From NCBI GenBank assembly GCA_945870015.1, contig CAMBQS010000010.1, positions 1 through 21,946 on the forward strand: 21,946 nucleotides of DNA. Direction: 5' to 3'. A program made the translations under genes and the position numbers. Shown here piece by piece: positions 1 to 7,945 of the stretch. Source of the DNA: Desulfocicer vacuolatum DSM 3385. Its GTDB lineage: Bacteria; Desulfobacterota; Desulfobacteria; Desulfobacterales; SURF-7. The notes under the pieces were generated by a model. That model made no database searches and was not told the DNA's origin. It saw nothing but the letters and a program-made list of their open reading frames with translations. Position 1 is the stretch's first letter. Each line of letters opens with the position of its first letter.

Positions 1-65
1 GTCTTGATCTTTGGTTCCCAATAAACCGCCGATGTTTCCAGCATGTTTTTCAGCTTGCCTGCCAT
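1..65 (-). CDS. Start of an unrecognised protein, cut by window edge
   Basis: Only the first 21 codons are present. They read MAGKLKNMLETSAVYWEPKI and continue off the left edge. The ATG (63-65) is preceded by AGGATAAC, a plausible ribosome binding site. The frame overlaps the last 16 bases of the ACT-domain gene upstream, so the two are probably translationally coupled. Too little is visible to assign a family. Confidence 0.5.
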   Translation of the reverse strand, partial: MAGKLKNMLETSAVYWEPKIK

Positions 66-553
66 GTTATCCTATGTATGCTGTCCGGTGAGAGACAGCA
101 GATTTTCAGGGAATCAACCGCCTTTTCCAGTTCATTATATTTCAAAACAAATACCAGCGAGGATATAGACGATGCCATACCGATTAAGGAAAGATTTGCC
201 TGTCCCAAAGCTGAAAGCGTGCTGCCCAACAAATGCAGACTGGAGCTGTGCGGAAAGACAGAAAGAAGACCAACGCTGTCCGTAAAACAGAAATGATTCT
301 CCAGGTTTTCATGGTTCCGGACAAGTTCCTTTACCCGGCCTGTATCTTTCTGTGAAAAACAGAAAGATGTGGCCATCCTTTCTTTTCGGGAAAATGAGGT
401 GGAGAGAAAAGGGATGTTGATCCTGTTTTTTTTAAAAGCCTGAATCAGAGGGAAAACAGAGACCGGGAAATCCTCAAAACCAAAAAGATTCAGTAATCCA
501 AGCTCCGAACTGATATTGATACCTTTGAGTCTGTTCTTTTCCACGGCTGCCAA
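50..553 (-). CDS. ACT-domain protein (aspartokinase-like ACT pair)
   Basis: A 167-residue protein that looks like two ACT-type ligand-binding modules without a catalytic domain. The first covers about residues 27-75 (FPLIQAFKKNRINIPFLSTS, resembling the 'Ini..istS' stretch of aspartokinase ACT domains). The second covers about 93-155 (LHLLGSTLSALGQANLSLIG). ACT domains bind small ligands, usually amino acids, and the presumed role is a stand-alone sensor; the ligand is unknown. The best start is TTG (551-553), preceded by AAAGGAAAG at short spacing; a GTG three codons downstream is an alternative. The stop overlaps the next gene. A candidate terminator separates it from the receiver gene, so it is probably its own unit with the left-edge gene. 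Confidence 0.6.
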   Translation of the reverse strand: MAAVEKNRLKGINISSELGLLNLFGFEDFPVSVFPLIQAFKKNRINIPFLSTSFSRKERMATSFCFSQKDTGRVKELVRNHENLENHFCFTDSVGLLSVFPHSSSLHLLGSTLSALGQANLSLIGMASSISSLVFVLKYNELEKAVDSLKICCLSPDSIHRITWQAS

Positions 554-583
554 GGCTTTCCTTTATGAATCAATCAAGAAAAC

Positions 584-627
584 AACAGGAAACGACCCCC
601 TGTTCCAGGCAGATTTCGTTTCCTGTT
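584..627 (-). terminator. Long hairpin, candidate intrinsic terminator of the MTHFR/receiver operon
   Basis: AACAGGAAACG (584-594) pairs perfectly with CGTTTCCTGTT (617-627). Inside the 22-base loop a smaller stem CCTG/CAGG (599-602/606-609) can form. Read on the minus strand the hairpin is followed by GTTTTCTTG, a weak T tract. It lies about 95 bases after the stop of the receiver gene and just before the ACT gene. The T tract is poor, so termination is an inference. Confidence 0.45.
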
Positions 628-720
628 TGTCTTCAATATCATTTTTCAAGTTCGTGGCCGGGGATACCGTTCCAACCGTTTTTTTCAGTTGGTGTCCCAC
701 TGCCTGTTCAGAAAATTTTG

Positions 721-1104
721 TTAAAGGTTATCCTTTATAATTTCCATCAGTTTATCCAGGTCAATCGGCTTGGGAATAAAATCATCGGCCATGTTGGTTT
801 TACCATCAATATGCGTATAATTGGTGGAGGTTACAGCATCTCCAACGGCTGTCAGAAGAACGACGACAATATTTTTAAATTTAGCGTCACTCTTCAATTC
901 ATTACACAGATCATAGCCGTTTTTCCTGGGCATCATCACATCCAGTAAAACCAGATCCGGTTGTTTTTTCTTTATTTTTTCCAGAGCCTCAACGCCGTCA
1001 TAGGCTTTTTCAACTGCAAAGTCATGGCTTTCCAGTTTCATGGAAACAGATTCTACCAGATCCGGATCATCATCCACCACCAGTATGTATTTTTTATCAC
1101 TCAT
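721..1104 (-). CDS. CheY-like single-domain response regulator
   Basis: A 127-residue stand-alone receiver domain. All phosphorylation landmarks are visible: acidic triad D11-D13 (VVDDDPDLV), phospho-acceptor D55 (LVLLDVMMP), switch T85 (VVLLTAVG) and K112 in the FIPKP motif. There is no output domain, so it should act through protein contacts. A longer-than-usual loop (about residues 88-104) precedes the K-P motif. The ATG has AAAAGGAG upstream. It starts 60 bases after the metF stop with no terminator seen between them, so it may be the last gene of the reductase operon. The cognate kinase is not in the window. Confidence 0.85.
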   Translation of the reverse strand: MSDKKYILVVDDDPDLVESVSMKLESHDFAVEKAYDGVEALEKIKKKQPDLVLLDVMMPRKNGYDLCNELKSDAKFKNIVVVLLTAVGDAVTSTNYTHIDGKTNMADDFIPKPIDLDKLMEIIKDNL

Positions 1105-1164
1105 TGGCTTTTCTCCTTTTAAAAACAGTTATCCATACTTTTTTCTTTATCAGAATCGTACCTG

Positions 1165-2088
1165 TTAAAACTTTGGTCTGGGGAGAAGTCCGGCCCGTTC
1201 AACAAGTTCGGGTACTTTCTGTTCCCATTCAATGGCCATGATATGAAAACCAGCGACACCTTCCACCTGTTTCAGCCGTTCAATCTGTTCGATGGCGATT
1301 TTCATTCCCTCTTCCGCTTGTTTCTCCTTGGGAACGCCTCCCATTCTTTTCACGATCTCATCCGGAACATCCATTCCCGGAACCCGGCTCTTCATATACT
1401 TGGCCATTCCTACAGTCTTCATCGGTGTGATGCCGGGAAGAATCGCAACCTGTTTATGGAGACCCCGGTCACAGACCCCTTTCATCCAGGTTTCAAACTT
1501 CTCCATATTATAAATACACTGTGTCTGGATAAAATCAACACCTGCTTTTACTTTTTTAGCCAATCGGGCAACCCGCAACTCAAAAGGATCGGCAAATGGA
1601 TTGGCTGCCGCCCCGATAAACATTTTGGGAGGTGTATCAATGTCCGCTCCTCCCTGAAATTTTCCTTCATCCCTCATTTTTTTAACCATTTGAATGGCTT
1701 GAACAGAGTCAATATCATACACATTGGTCGCCATGGGATGATCCCCAAAATGGATATGGTCTCCGGACAAACACAACATGGTGTTGATGCCATGAGCATA
1801 TGCGCCGAGAATATCACTCTGCATGGCCAACCGGTTCCGGTCTCTGCAAACCATCTGGAGAATGGGATCCATTCCCATCTGTTTGATAATGATACAAGCG
1901 GAAAGGCTGGACATACGAACCATTGCCGTCTGATTATCTGTTACATTGACTCCATCAACATAACCCCTCAGCAATTCGGCTTTTTCCCTCACCTTATCCG
2001 GATTTGAACCCCTCGGTGGACCACACTCGGAAGTTACAACAAGTTGTCCTGATTTTAATACTTTTTCAATAGTGCTTTCGGTTTTCAT
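1165..2088 (-). CDS. metF: Methylenetetrahydrofolate reductase, MetF subunit of MetFV type
   Basis: A 307-residue TIM-barrel protein of the MTHFR family. In the Wood-Ljungdahl pathway MetF interconverts methylene-THF and methyl-THF using a bound flavin. The N-terminal strand carries E21 (TSECGPPRG), matching the catalytic Glu of E. coli MetF, and LSGDH carries D110, matching the flavin-modulating Asp. CRDRNR (81-86) is typical of the acetogen/sulfate-reducer branch. The ATG overlaps the metV stop as ATGA (2085-2088), showing translational coupling. MetF of this type has no NADH-binding region of its own and receives electrons through MetV; that is family knowledge, not visible here. Confidence 0.9.
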   Translation of the reverse strand: MKTESTIEKVLKSGQLVVTSECGPPRGSNPDKVREKAELLRGYVDGVNVTDNQTAMVRMSSLSACIIIKQMGMDPILQMVCRDRNRLAMQSDILGAYAHGINTMLCLSGDHIHFGDHPMATNVYDIDSVQAIQMVKKMRDEGKFQGGADIDTPPKMFIGAAANPFADPFELRVARLAKKVKAGVDFIQTQCIYNMEKFETWMKGVCDRGLHKQVAILPGITPMKTVGMAKYMKSRVPGMDVPDEIVKRMGGVPKEKQAEEGMKIAIEQIERLKQVEGVAGFHIMAIEWEQKVPELVERAGLLPRPKF

Positions 2089-2753
2089 TCTGCCATGTCC
2101 TCCCTTATAATTCTACGGGGTCCACCATGCCAGCTAGGTCGCCAGTCTTTGGCAGCCGTTATATCTTCATATTTTTTTTCAAGGCCCAGAGCCTTTAATC
2201 TTTCCCAGATCAGATTCCATGCACAGTCGACATCCGGACTGATTTCACACTTGCCTTTGGTCGATCCGCCACAGGGTCCATTCATCAGTCTCTTTGAACA
2301 GCGGGCAATGGGGCAAATCCCTCCGGTCAATCCAAGAAGACAGTCTCCACATCCCCTGCATCTTTCCGCCCATACACCCTGGCGCTCCGAAGCTCCCATG
2401 AATTTGGTGTTCACTGCAGGAAATACAGGTTTCGTTGAGTAGCGCTTTGCAATTTCCTGGACACCGCAACCACAAGCCATTGATAAGACAGCTTCAGCCT
2501 GATCGATCTGCGTGACAAGCTCTTCTACATATTCAGGGTCACATTGTCGTTCAAGCGTTATCTCCTTCACTTCCAGCGTCCTTCCTTCTTTCATGAAAGC
2601 CATCTGAAGAGCGGTGGACAATAATCCAACTTCTTTTCGACCACCTGCGGCACATACGGTAACACATTCGTTGCAACCAACAAGAAGGATACGATTGTAT
2701 GGATTGATGCATTCCAGAATCTCCTCCATTGGTTTTCGTTCGGCTGTAATCAT
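2085..2753 (-). CDS. metV: MetV, cysteine-rich partner of MetF
   Basis: A 222-residue protein matching the MTHFR C-terminal (MetV) family. In acetogens MetV is a zinc and iron-sulfur subunit that passes electrons to MetF. Cysteines cluster in three places: GCNECVTVC near the N terminus, ACGCG in the middle, and a C-terminal set CRGCGDC ... CPIARCSK ... NGPCGG ... GKCE. The NGPCGG motif is characteristic. The ATG at 2753 has AAGGAG about 10 bases upstream; an internal ATG eight codons later is less well supported. It sits between mvhD (33-base gap) and metF (4-base overlap), as expected for a complex linking MvhD/HdrA to MetF. Confidence 0.9.
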   Translation of the reverse strand: MITAERKPMEEILECINPYNRILLVGCNECVTVCAAGGRKEVGLLSTALQMAFMKEGRTLEVKEITLERQCDPEYVEELVTQIDQAEAVLSMACGCGVQEIAKRYSTKPVFPAVNTKFMGASERQGVWAERCRGCGDCLLGLTGGICPIARCSKRLMNGPCGGSTKGKCEISPDVDCAWNLIWERLKALGLEKKYEDITAAKDWRPSWHGGPRRIIREDMAE

Positions 2754-2786
2754 TATACTTGCTTCTCCTTTTCTGGGATACCAACG

Positions 2787-3224
2787 CTAGGCCGGCTGCG
2801 TTTGACCTACCCGGATATTTTTCACCGGGCTGGGTCCCATATTACGAATTTTTTCTGTTATATCAGTGGCGGTCTGGGCAAAACGTTCCCCCATTCCGGC
2901 TGACATTGTAATCATTTCCACCCTTTCTTCCTCAATGCCGATCTCACTCAGGAGTTTTTTCGCTCGTGCTACCCGCCGGGCTGCTTTTGTATTGCCATTC
3001 TTGAAATGGCAATCTCCTTCCAGACAACCGGCAACGTATACACCATCTGCTCCCTTGTGAAAAGCCTGCAAAATATGTTTTATATCTACCTTCCCGGTGC
3101 AGGGTACCCTCACGATTTTCACGTTGGAAGGATAACTGAGCCGCATACTGCCTGCCATATCCGCCGCAGTATAAGCACAGTAGTGACAACAAAAAGCTAC
3201 GATAACAGGTTCAAAATTTCCCAT
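2787..3224 (-). CDS. mvhD: MvhD-like [2Fe-2S] electron-transfer subunit
   Basis: About 145 residues of the MvhD/FrhD delta-subunit family, which carries a [2Fe-2S] cluster and passes electrons to HdrA. Cysteines are in the expected places: FCCHYC (12-16), PCTG, and GCLEGDCHF. In some methanogens the first motif holds selenocysteine; here it is cysteine. I chose the ATG at 3224, five bases past the hdrA stop. A TTG at 3233 is four bases after AAAGGA and overlaps the hdrA stop, so it is a real alternative that adds three residues. No hydrogenase or formate dehydrogenase gene is adjacent, so the electron source or sink is not revealed by this locus. Confidence 0.9.
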   Translation of the reverse strand: MGNFEPVIVAFCCHYCAYTAADMAGSMRLSYPSNVKIVRVPCTGKVDIKHILQAFHKGADGVYVAGCLEGDCHFKNGNTKAARRVARAKKLLSEIGIEEERVEMITMSAGMGERFAQTATDITEKIRNMGPSPVKNIRVGQTQPA

Positions 3225-3229
3225 TACAA

Positions 3230-6200
3230 TCAAAGTATCCTTTCAAAAAGTCCGTTCAGCTCGGCAGAAATCATATCATCCTCATACTGCATCAACTGAA
3301 TCGCCTTTGCAGGACACTCAGCCGCGCAGACACCGCACCCGTGACACTGGGCCGGATCGATTTCTGAATAGCCTTCCGCATTTATAAATGGAATGTCATA
3401 AGGACATGCACGAACACATATCAGGCAGGCAGCACACTTTTTCCCATCCACTTTTGCCACACCCGCGCCAAGGTTGATGGTCTCTTTTGCCAGAAAGGTC
3501 AATGCACGGCCGGCAGCAGCTTTTGCCTGGGCAATACTTTCACGGATATCCTTCGGGCTGTGTGCGGTTCCGGCGACCATGAATCCGGGGACATGAAGAT
3601 CCACCGGTCTCAGCTTGATGTGATTCTCCAGGAAAAAGCCGTCATCCGTCCGGTTGAGGTGAAAAATCATGGCCAGATCTTCCGTTGCTTCATCATTTGC
3701 AACCATACCGGTGCTTAATACCAAGCAATCGGCTGTTATCTCAATCTGCTTTTCCAGAATCGGATCCCGGAATGCCACCGTAACCTTGGCGCCGTCTTCC
3801 TTTACCTGTGGTTTATCACCCTCTTCGTATCGCACAAAAATCACGCCCTTTTCCCGGGCTTTTCGATAGTAGTCTTCCTGAAATCCGTATGTCCGGATAT
3901 CCCGGTTCAAAACAAAAATCTTGGATTCCGGATTGGCTTCCATAATTCTCAGTGCATTCTTGATTGCCGTCTGACAGCAGATACGGGAACAGTTCGGGTT
4001 TTCCGGCGTTCTCGAACCCACACACTGAATCATCACGATGTGATCCCAGGCTTTTACCTTTTCCGGCTGTTTCTCAAGAATTGAGTCCAATTCCAGTTGG
4101 GTCATTACCGCTTTATGCTCATCCAGCAGATACTCTTTGGGACGGTTCGCAACCGCACCGATGGCGATAATTGCCGCTCCGTGCCGGATCTGTCTGTAAT
4201 ACATCCGGGGGGCGACCTGTATGCCTGTGGTGAACATTCCGGGCATTCCTTTGTGATCGACAATTGTTGCACCGGTCAGCACCTCGATCCGTTCATGGGT
4301 CATTGTTCTGTTTATCAGATCCTGCAGATACCCCTGAACATCATCCCCGGTAAGCGTTCGATTGACTTTTTTCGCCAATCCGCCCAGGGCTGCCGCCTGT
4401 TCAACCAGATAAACCTTGAACCCCTGATCTGCCAGACTCAAAGCCGAATTCATTCCGCTGACTCCGCCACCAACAACAAGAATATCCTTATTCACCGGCA
4501 GCAGTTGGTCGGTAAGAGGACGGCGCAATGCAACACTGAAAACCGCCATCTGAATCAGTTCTTTGGCCTTTCTGGTTGCCAGATCCGGATTGTGTCTGTG
4601 AACCCAGGAGTCCTGGTCCCGGAGGTTGGCCATTTCCAGCAAGTATCGGTTCAACCCTGCCTGGCGGATCATATCCTGAAATTTTTTCTCATGGGTTCTG
4701 GGAGAACAGCCGCCAATGACGACCCGATTCAATCCGTTTGCTTCAATGCTTGATTGAATTTTCAGCATGGACTCCCGGCTGCAACCATGACCAACCACCT
4801 CGGATACAACTACGTTTGGTGATGTTCCTGCAAAGGCTTTAATTTCTGCGACATCGATCACGCCACCGATGTTAAAACCGCAGTCACAGATAAAGACACC
4901 AATTCTGGGTTCCTGATCCGTCACATCCCTTTCCGGAAGGAGTTCATCAGAAGACGCTGGTATCGTATCCAGGATATCCAGGCTTCCGGATGCCATGCAG
5001 GCAGCAGCACTAGCCTGTACCATGGTTTCCGGAATATCTTTCGGGCTTTCAAAAACACCGCATGCATAAATACCCGGCTTTGATGTTTCAACAGGGGAAA
5101 ACCCTTTTGTTTGTGCAAAATTATGCTGATTCAACTGAATCCCCAGTTTTTGAGACAATGCAATCATATTATCCGTGGGGCGGAATCCGGTCGACAGCAC
5201 AACCATGTCATAGGTTTCAGTTGCATTCCGGCTACCTTCATCCAGGATGTAGGAGATGGAAAGATTATGTGTTCCCGGTTCCTCTGAAACCGTATGGGGG
5301 CGGCTCCGGATCAATTTCACATTGTACTCTTTTTCCGCACGAATCTGATACCGTTCATAATCCTTTCCGGAGGTTCTCATATCCATGTAAAAAATGGTTG
5401 TTTCAATATCATCCTTGAACCGTTCTTTTGTGACAATGGCTTCTTTTAGGGCATACATGCAGCAAACACTGGAACAATAGGGGACATCCGCCTTGTTGAT
5501 TCCCCGGGATCCGACACACTGAATCCAGGCAACCTTTTTGGGTTGTTTGCCATCGGATGGCCGAACCAGATTTCCCAAGGTCGGTCCGGAAGCAGACATG
5601 ATGCGCTCATATTCCAGTCCGGTGATTACATTTGGATATGTTCCGCTGCCGAAGTTATCGAGAACAGAAGGATCAAACAGCTCGGCACCGGTTGCAAGAA
5701 CGATTGCACCCACTTCTACTGTTTTTATTTTTTCCGTATCATCCGGAATAATTGCGTTGCTCTTACAAATTGCAACCAGGCCCTTGATGTCTTTGCATCG
5801 ATCCATATCAACAGAATACGCCTGGGGAGTTGACTGCGGATACCGCATACAGGTTGGTGCACGATGATCCAGTCCGGGCTGAAATCTTACACAATCCTTG
5901 AATTCTTTATAACAGTCTCCACATGCTGTACATTTTTCAAGATCGATATACCGGGGACGTGTTGAAAGGGTAACTGTAAAATTACCTGCTTCGCCTTCCA
6001 GTTTTATCAACTCGGTCATGGTCAGCAGATCAATATGATTCTGGCGGCCACCTTCTGAAAGATGAGGAGACAATGTGCATAAATCGCAGTTGTTGGTTGG
6101 AAACGTCCTGTCAAGCTGTGTCATCAGACCGCCGATGGATGCCGAACAATCGATCAGGACAACATCTCTGCCGGCTTCTGCCAGATCCAGCGTGGCTCGA

Positions 6201-6268
6201 ATACCGCCGACTCCGCCGCCAATGATGAGTACTTTATTTGATTTTTGTTTTTTTATTTGATTTTCCAT
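3230..6268 (-). CDS. hdrA: HdrA-like protein with two FAD modules and C-terminal 2x[4Fe-4S]
   Basis: A 1012-residue HdrA-family iron-sulfur flavoprotein, the candidate flavin-based bifurcating subunit. Order of parts: FAD-binding GGGVGG (17-22); NNCDLC (59-64); a ferredoxin-like insertion with C113, C116, C119, C126 and a sparse second set (C158, C168); CVGSR (251-255) and CSSVCC (265-270); an HdrA-specific stretch with CDCG (461-464), CS at 496 and CSPRTHE (521-527); a second FAD module with GGGVSG (600-605), CVGSR (749-753) and CSRICC (760-765); and a classical 2x[4Fe-4S] ferredoxin (C945-C955, C975-C985). Single-module HdrA is about 650 residues, so this is an enlarged form with a duplicated reductase half. 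The ribosome binding site at the ATG is weak. The next gene, mvhD, follows at once. Confidence 0.92.
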   Translation of the reverse strand: MENQIKKQKSNKVLIIGGGVGGIRATLDLAEAGRDVVLIDCSASIGGLMTQLDRTFPTNNCDLCTLSPHLSEGGRQNHIDLLTMTELIKLEGEAGNFTVTLSTRPRYIDLEKCTACGDCYKEFKDCVRFQPGLDHRAPTCMRYPQSTPQAYSVDMDRCKDIKGLVAICKSNAIIPDDTEKIKTVEVGAIVLATGAELFDPSVLDNFGSGTYPNVITGLEYERIMSASGPTLGNLVRPSDGKQPKKVAWIQCVGSRGINKADVPYCSSVCCMYALKEAIVTKERFKDDIETTIFYMDMRTSGKDYERYQIRAEKEYNVKLIRSRPHTVSEEPGTHNLSISYILDEGSRNATETYDMVVLSTGFRPTDNMIALSQKLGIQLNQHNFAQTKGFSPVETSKPGIYACGVFESPKDIPETMVQASAAACMASGSLDILDTIPASSDELLPERDVTDQEPRIGVFICDCGFNIGGVIDVAEIKAFAGTSPNVVVSEVVGHGCSRESMLKIQSSIEANGLNRVVIGGCSPRTHEKKFQDMIRQAGLNRYLLEMANLRDQDSWVHRHNPDLATRKAKELIQMAVFSVALRRPLTDQLLPVNKDILVVGGGVSGMNSALSLADQGFKVYLVEQAAALGGLAKKVNRTLTGDDVQGYLQDLINRTMTHERIEVLTGATIVDHKGMPGMFTTGIQVAPRMYYRQIRHGAAIIAIGAVANRPKEYLLDEHKAVMTQLELDSILEKQPEKVKAWDHIVMIQCVGSRTPENPNCSRICCQTAIKNALRIMEANPESKIFVLNRDIRTYGFQEDYYRKAREKGVIFVRYEEGDKPQVKEDGAKVTVAFRDPILEKQIEITADCLVLSTGMVANDEATEDLAMIFHLNRTDDGFFLENHIKLRPVDLHVPGFMVAGTAHSPKDIRESIAQAKAAAGRALTFLAKETINLGAGVAKVDGKKCAACLICVRACPYDIPFINAEGYSEIDPAQCHGCGVCAAECPAKAIQLMQYEDDMISAELNGLFERIL

Positions 6269-6401
6269 TTCTTATTATCAATCCGGCCTTATTATTTGAA
6301 TATTATGCAAAATCCTTAGATAATCTGTCCATGCGGAGATCCGTCCATTTCTCGACGCGGTGACAAGTCATCTCCCGAAGAATAAAAAGTTTGAGAACCG
6401 T

Positions 6402-7274
6402 CTACATCCCGGCATGATCCAGAATAGCCGGCAACCGATGTTCCCATCCCAGGGTTTGAATCTTGACTCCCTGAGCCAGACCTTTCAATTCTGCAATCAT
6501 CTCACCGGCAATTCGAATACATTCCATTTCCCGATCCGGTGATTTACGGATTCGTTTGATCAAATCCTCGGAAATATGTGCGCCCGGTTCATAGGTCGCC
6601 ATGTATCTTGCGATCCCAACGGATTTTAACAGAAAAACAGTCGGAATAATGGGAACCCCCAGGGTTTTGGCTTTTCCCATAAAAGATGAAAAATGTTTGC
6701 TGTCAAATACAGATGGCGAAATGATAAATTGCGCTCCGGCTTCCACTTTTTTCCGGGCAAGTTCCAATTCCTTGTCCAGTGCTTCCTCATCCGCATAGGG
6801 AGAAATCGTACAGCCAATGGTGATTTTCGGACTCCCATTCAGTTCAAAGCCCGCCATATCCACTCCGTCCTGCAACGATTTAATTCCCTTGATCAATGCA
6901 ATTTCATCAAGGTCATTTACTGTTTTTGCATCCCGGTGATCACCCTTGACCATTTCTTCACTGTGAACAACAATGAGGTTTTGGATTCCAAGCACATGAG
7001 CGGCAAGAATATCTCCTTGAAGAGCCATTCGGTTACGATCCCGGCAATAAACATGGATAATCGATTCCATTCCCTGTTGATGCATTAAGACACCGCCTCC
7101 CATGGAGCTCATTCTCATAACGCCATTGTCCATGTCCGGAATGATGACTGCATCAACCCGCCCTTTAATCCGGCGAGCGTTGGTTACCAAATTCGAAATA
7201 TCCACACCCTTGGGTGTGTCCATCTCGGCCAAGACTACAAATTCACCTGAGGATAATCTTTTTTGAAAGCTCAT
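6402..7274 (-). CDS. Second MetF-like protein, first gene of the operon
   Basis: A 290-residue MTHFR-fold paralog, clearly homologous to the MetF at 1165-2088 (shared CRDRNR at 77-82, the following LQGDIL helix, and GITPMKTVGMAKYM-like LLKSVGIARYM). The catalytic Glu is kept (E16, LAEMDTPKG). At the position of the flavin-contacting Asp (LSGD in the other copy) this protein has HSEE, so E106 replaces Asp. The N-terminal signature is TPKG rather than PPRG. The ATG has AAAGGG upstream. It leads the operon, 133 bases ahead of hdrA. It could be a second catalytic subunit, a structural subunit, or an enzyme for another C1 carrier; the sequence does not decide. Confidence 0.8.
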   Translation of the reverse strand: MSFQKRLSSGEFVVLAEMDTPKGVDISNLVTNARRIKGRVDAVIIPDMDNGVMRMSSMGGGVLMHQQGMESIIHVYCRDRNRMALQGDILAAHVLGIQNLIVVHSEEMVKGDHRDAKTVNDLDEIALIKGIKSLQDGVDMAGFELNGSPKITIGCTISPYADEEALDKELELARKKVEAGAQFIISPSVFDSKHFSSFMGKAKTLGVPIIPTVFLLKSVGIARYMATYEPGAHISEDLIKRIRKSPDREMECIRIAGEMIAELKGLAQGVKIQTLGWEHRLPAILDHAGM

Positions 7275-7583
7275 AAGGTCCCTTTCTAACGTTTCAGAAC
7301 ATGTTCCAAAGTAACTTCAAATCTCTTTTCACCTTTCAGCCGGTCATGAGCTGAAAAAGGTCAAAAACCATAACCAGCGAAAAATGTCAAGCTGACTTCC
7401 CAAAAATCAAAAATCTGAAAAAAAAGACAATATCAAAATTAACATATTAAAATAATTTATATATAATCATTAAAATGGAAAAAATCCAGATTCGACGGGC
7501 ATCCGGACATTCAGATACAAATTAAAATATATTATTAATAATAACAATATTTTTTATATCTTTTACCGGTTAAAAATTTTCTT

Positions 7584-7599
7584 TAGTGAATCTTCAATT
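7584..7599 (+). repeat. Third, degenerate copy of the TAGTRAATCTTCAAWT repeat
   Basis: TAGTGAATCTTCAATT differs at two positions from the pair at 7678-7713 and lies 94 bases to its left, same orientation. It is followed by a T7 run, so low complexity adds some noise. Confidence 0.5.
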
Positions 7600-7677
7600 T
7601 TTTTACAAAAAGGGACCAAACCGGGCTTGAGATACAGGTTTAATTTCCTTACGGTCGTTTGTTCAAAATAAATATTT

Positions 7678-7713
7678 TAGTAAATCTTCAAATTTTATAG
7701 TAAATCTTCAAAT
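7678..7713 (+). repeat. Tandem direct repeat, 16 bp, period 20
   Basis: TAGTAAATCTTCAAAT occurs exactly at 7678-7693 and again at 7698-7713. The 20-bp period is about two helical turns, so two copies would present the same DNA face. The location in a divergent promoter region fits a regulator-binding site, but no regulator gene is nearby. This is inference. Confidence 0.7.
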
Positions 7714-7945
7714 CAACCGTATTTTGTCAAACCAAAGTGAAGAGTTATCGTTGACAAATGGTTCATTTCTTTGGCATATGATCAGTTTGTTGCAGTTCAG
7801 TTCTTTGAGGTATATTTAGATATTGAAACCCCGACAGATGATCAACCTGTCGCAACAACATTTTTTGAAAACAGATCGCCGGTGATTGAATAACCAATAT
7901 CGGGATTTTTTCCATTTACTAAAAGCAGTAGGAGGAAATAAAAAC

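Larger units (their letters stand above)
7275..7945. promoter_or_regulatory. 671-bp divergent intergenic region
   Basis: No coding region was found here. It is strongly AT-rich in the middle (about 7420-7600) and must hold the promoters for both the metF-like/hdrA operon (left) and the selenoprotein gene (right). A TTGACA box (7751-7756) has possible -10 partners CATATG (7775-7780, 18-base spacing) or TATGAT (7777-7782, 20-base spacing), so it is only a weak sigma-70 candidate. Two imperfect direct copies of GATCA-N3-TGT-N-GCA lie at 7780-7794 and 7840-7854. A small hairpin TTTCAGC/GCTGAAA (7334-7340/7350-7356) is in the leader of the leftward operon. Direct repeats are listed separately. Confidence 0.5.

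Noticed and set aside
1243..2007. 254-codon open frame on the plus strand opposite metF
   Set aside because: Antisense shadow of a clear gene; no family signature and composition follows the metF codons.
4097..4753. 218-codon open frame on the plus strand opposite hdrA
   Set aside because: Antisense shadow; hdrA reads with recognisable motifs throughout.
6269..6401. Small gene between hdrA and the metF paralog
   Set aside because: No frame with start, ribosome binding site and coding character; looks like a plain 133-base spacer.
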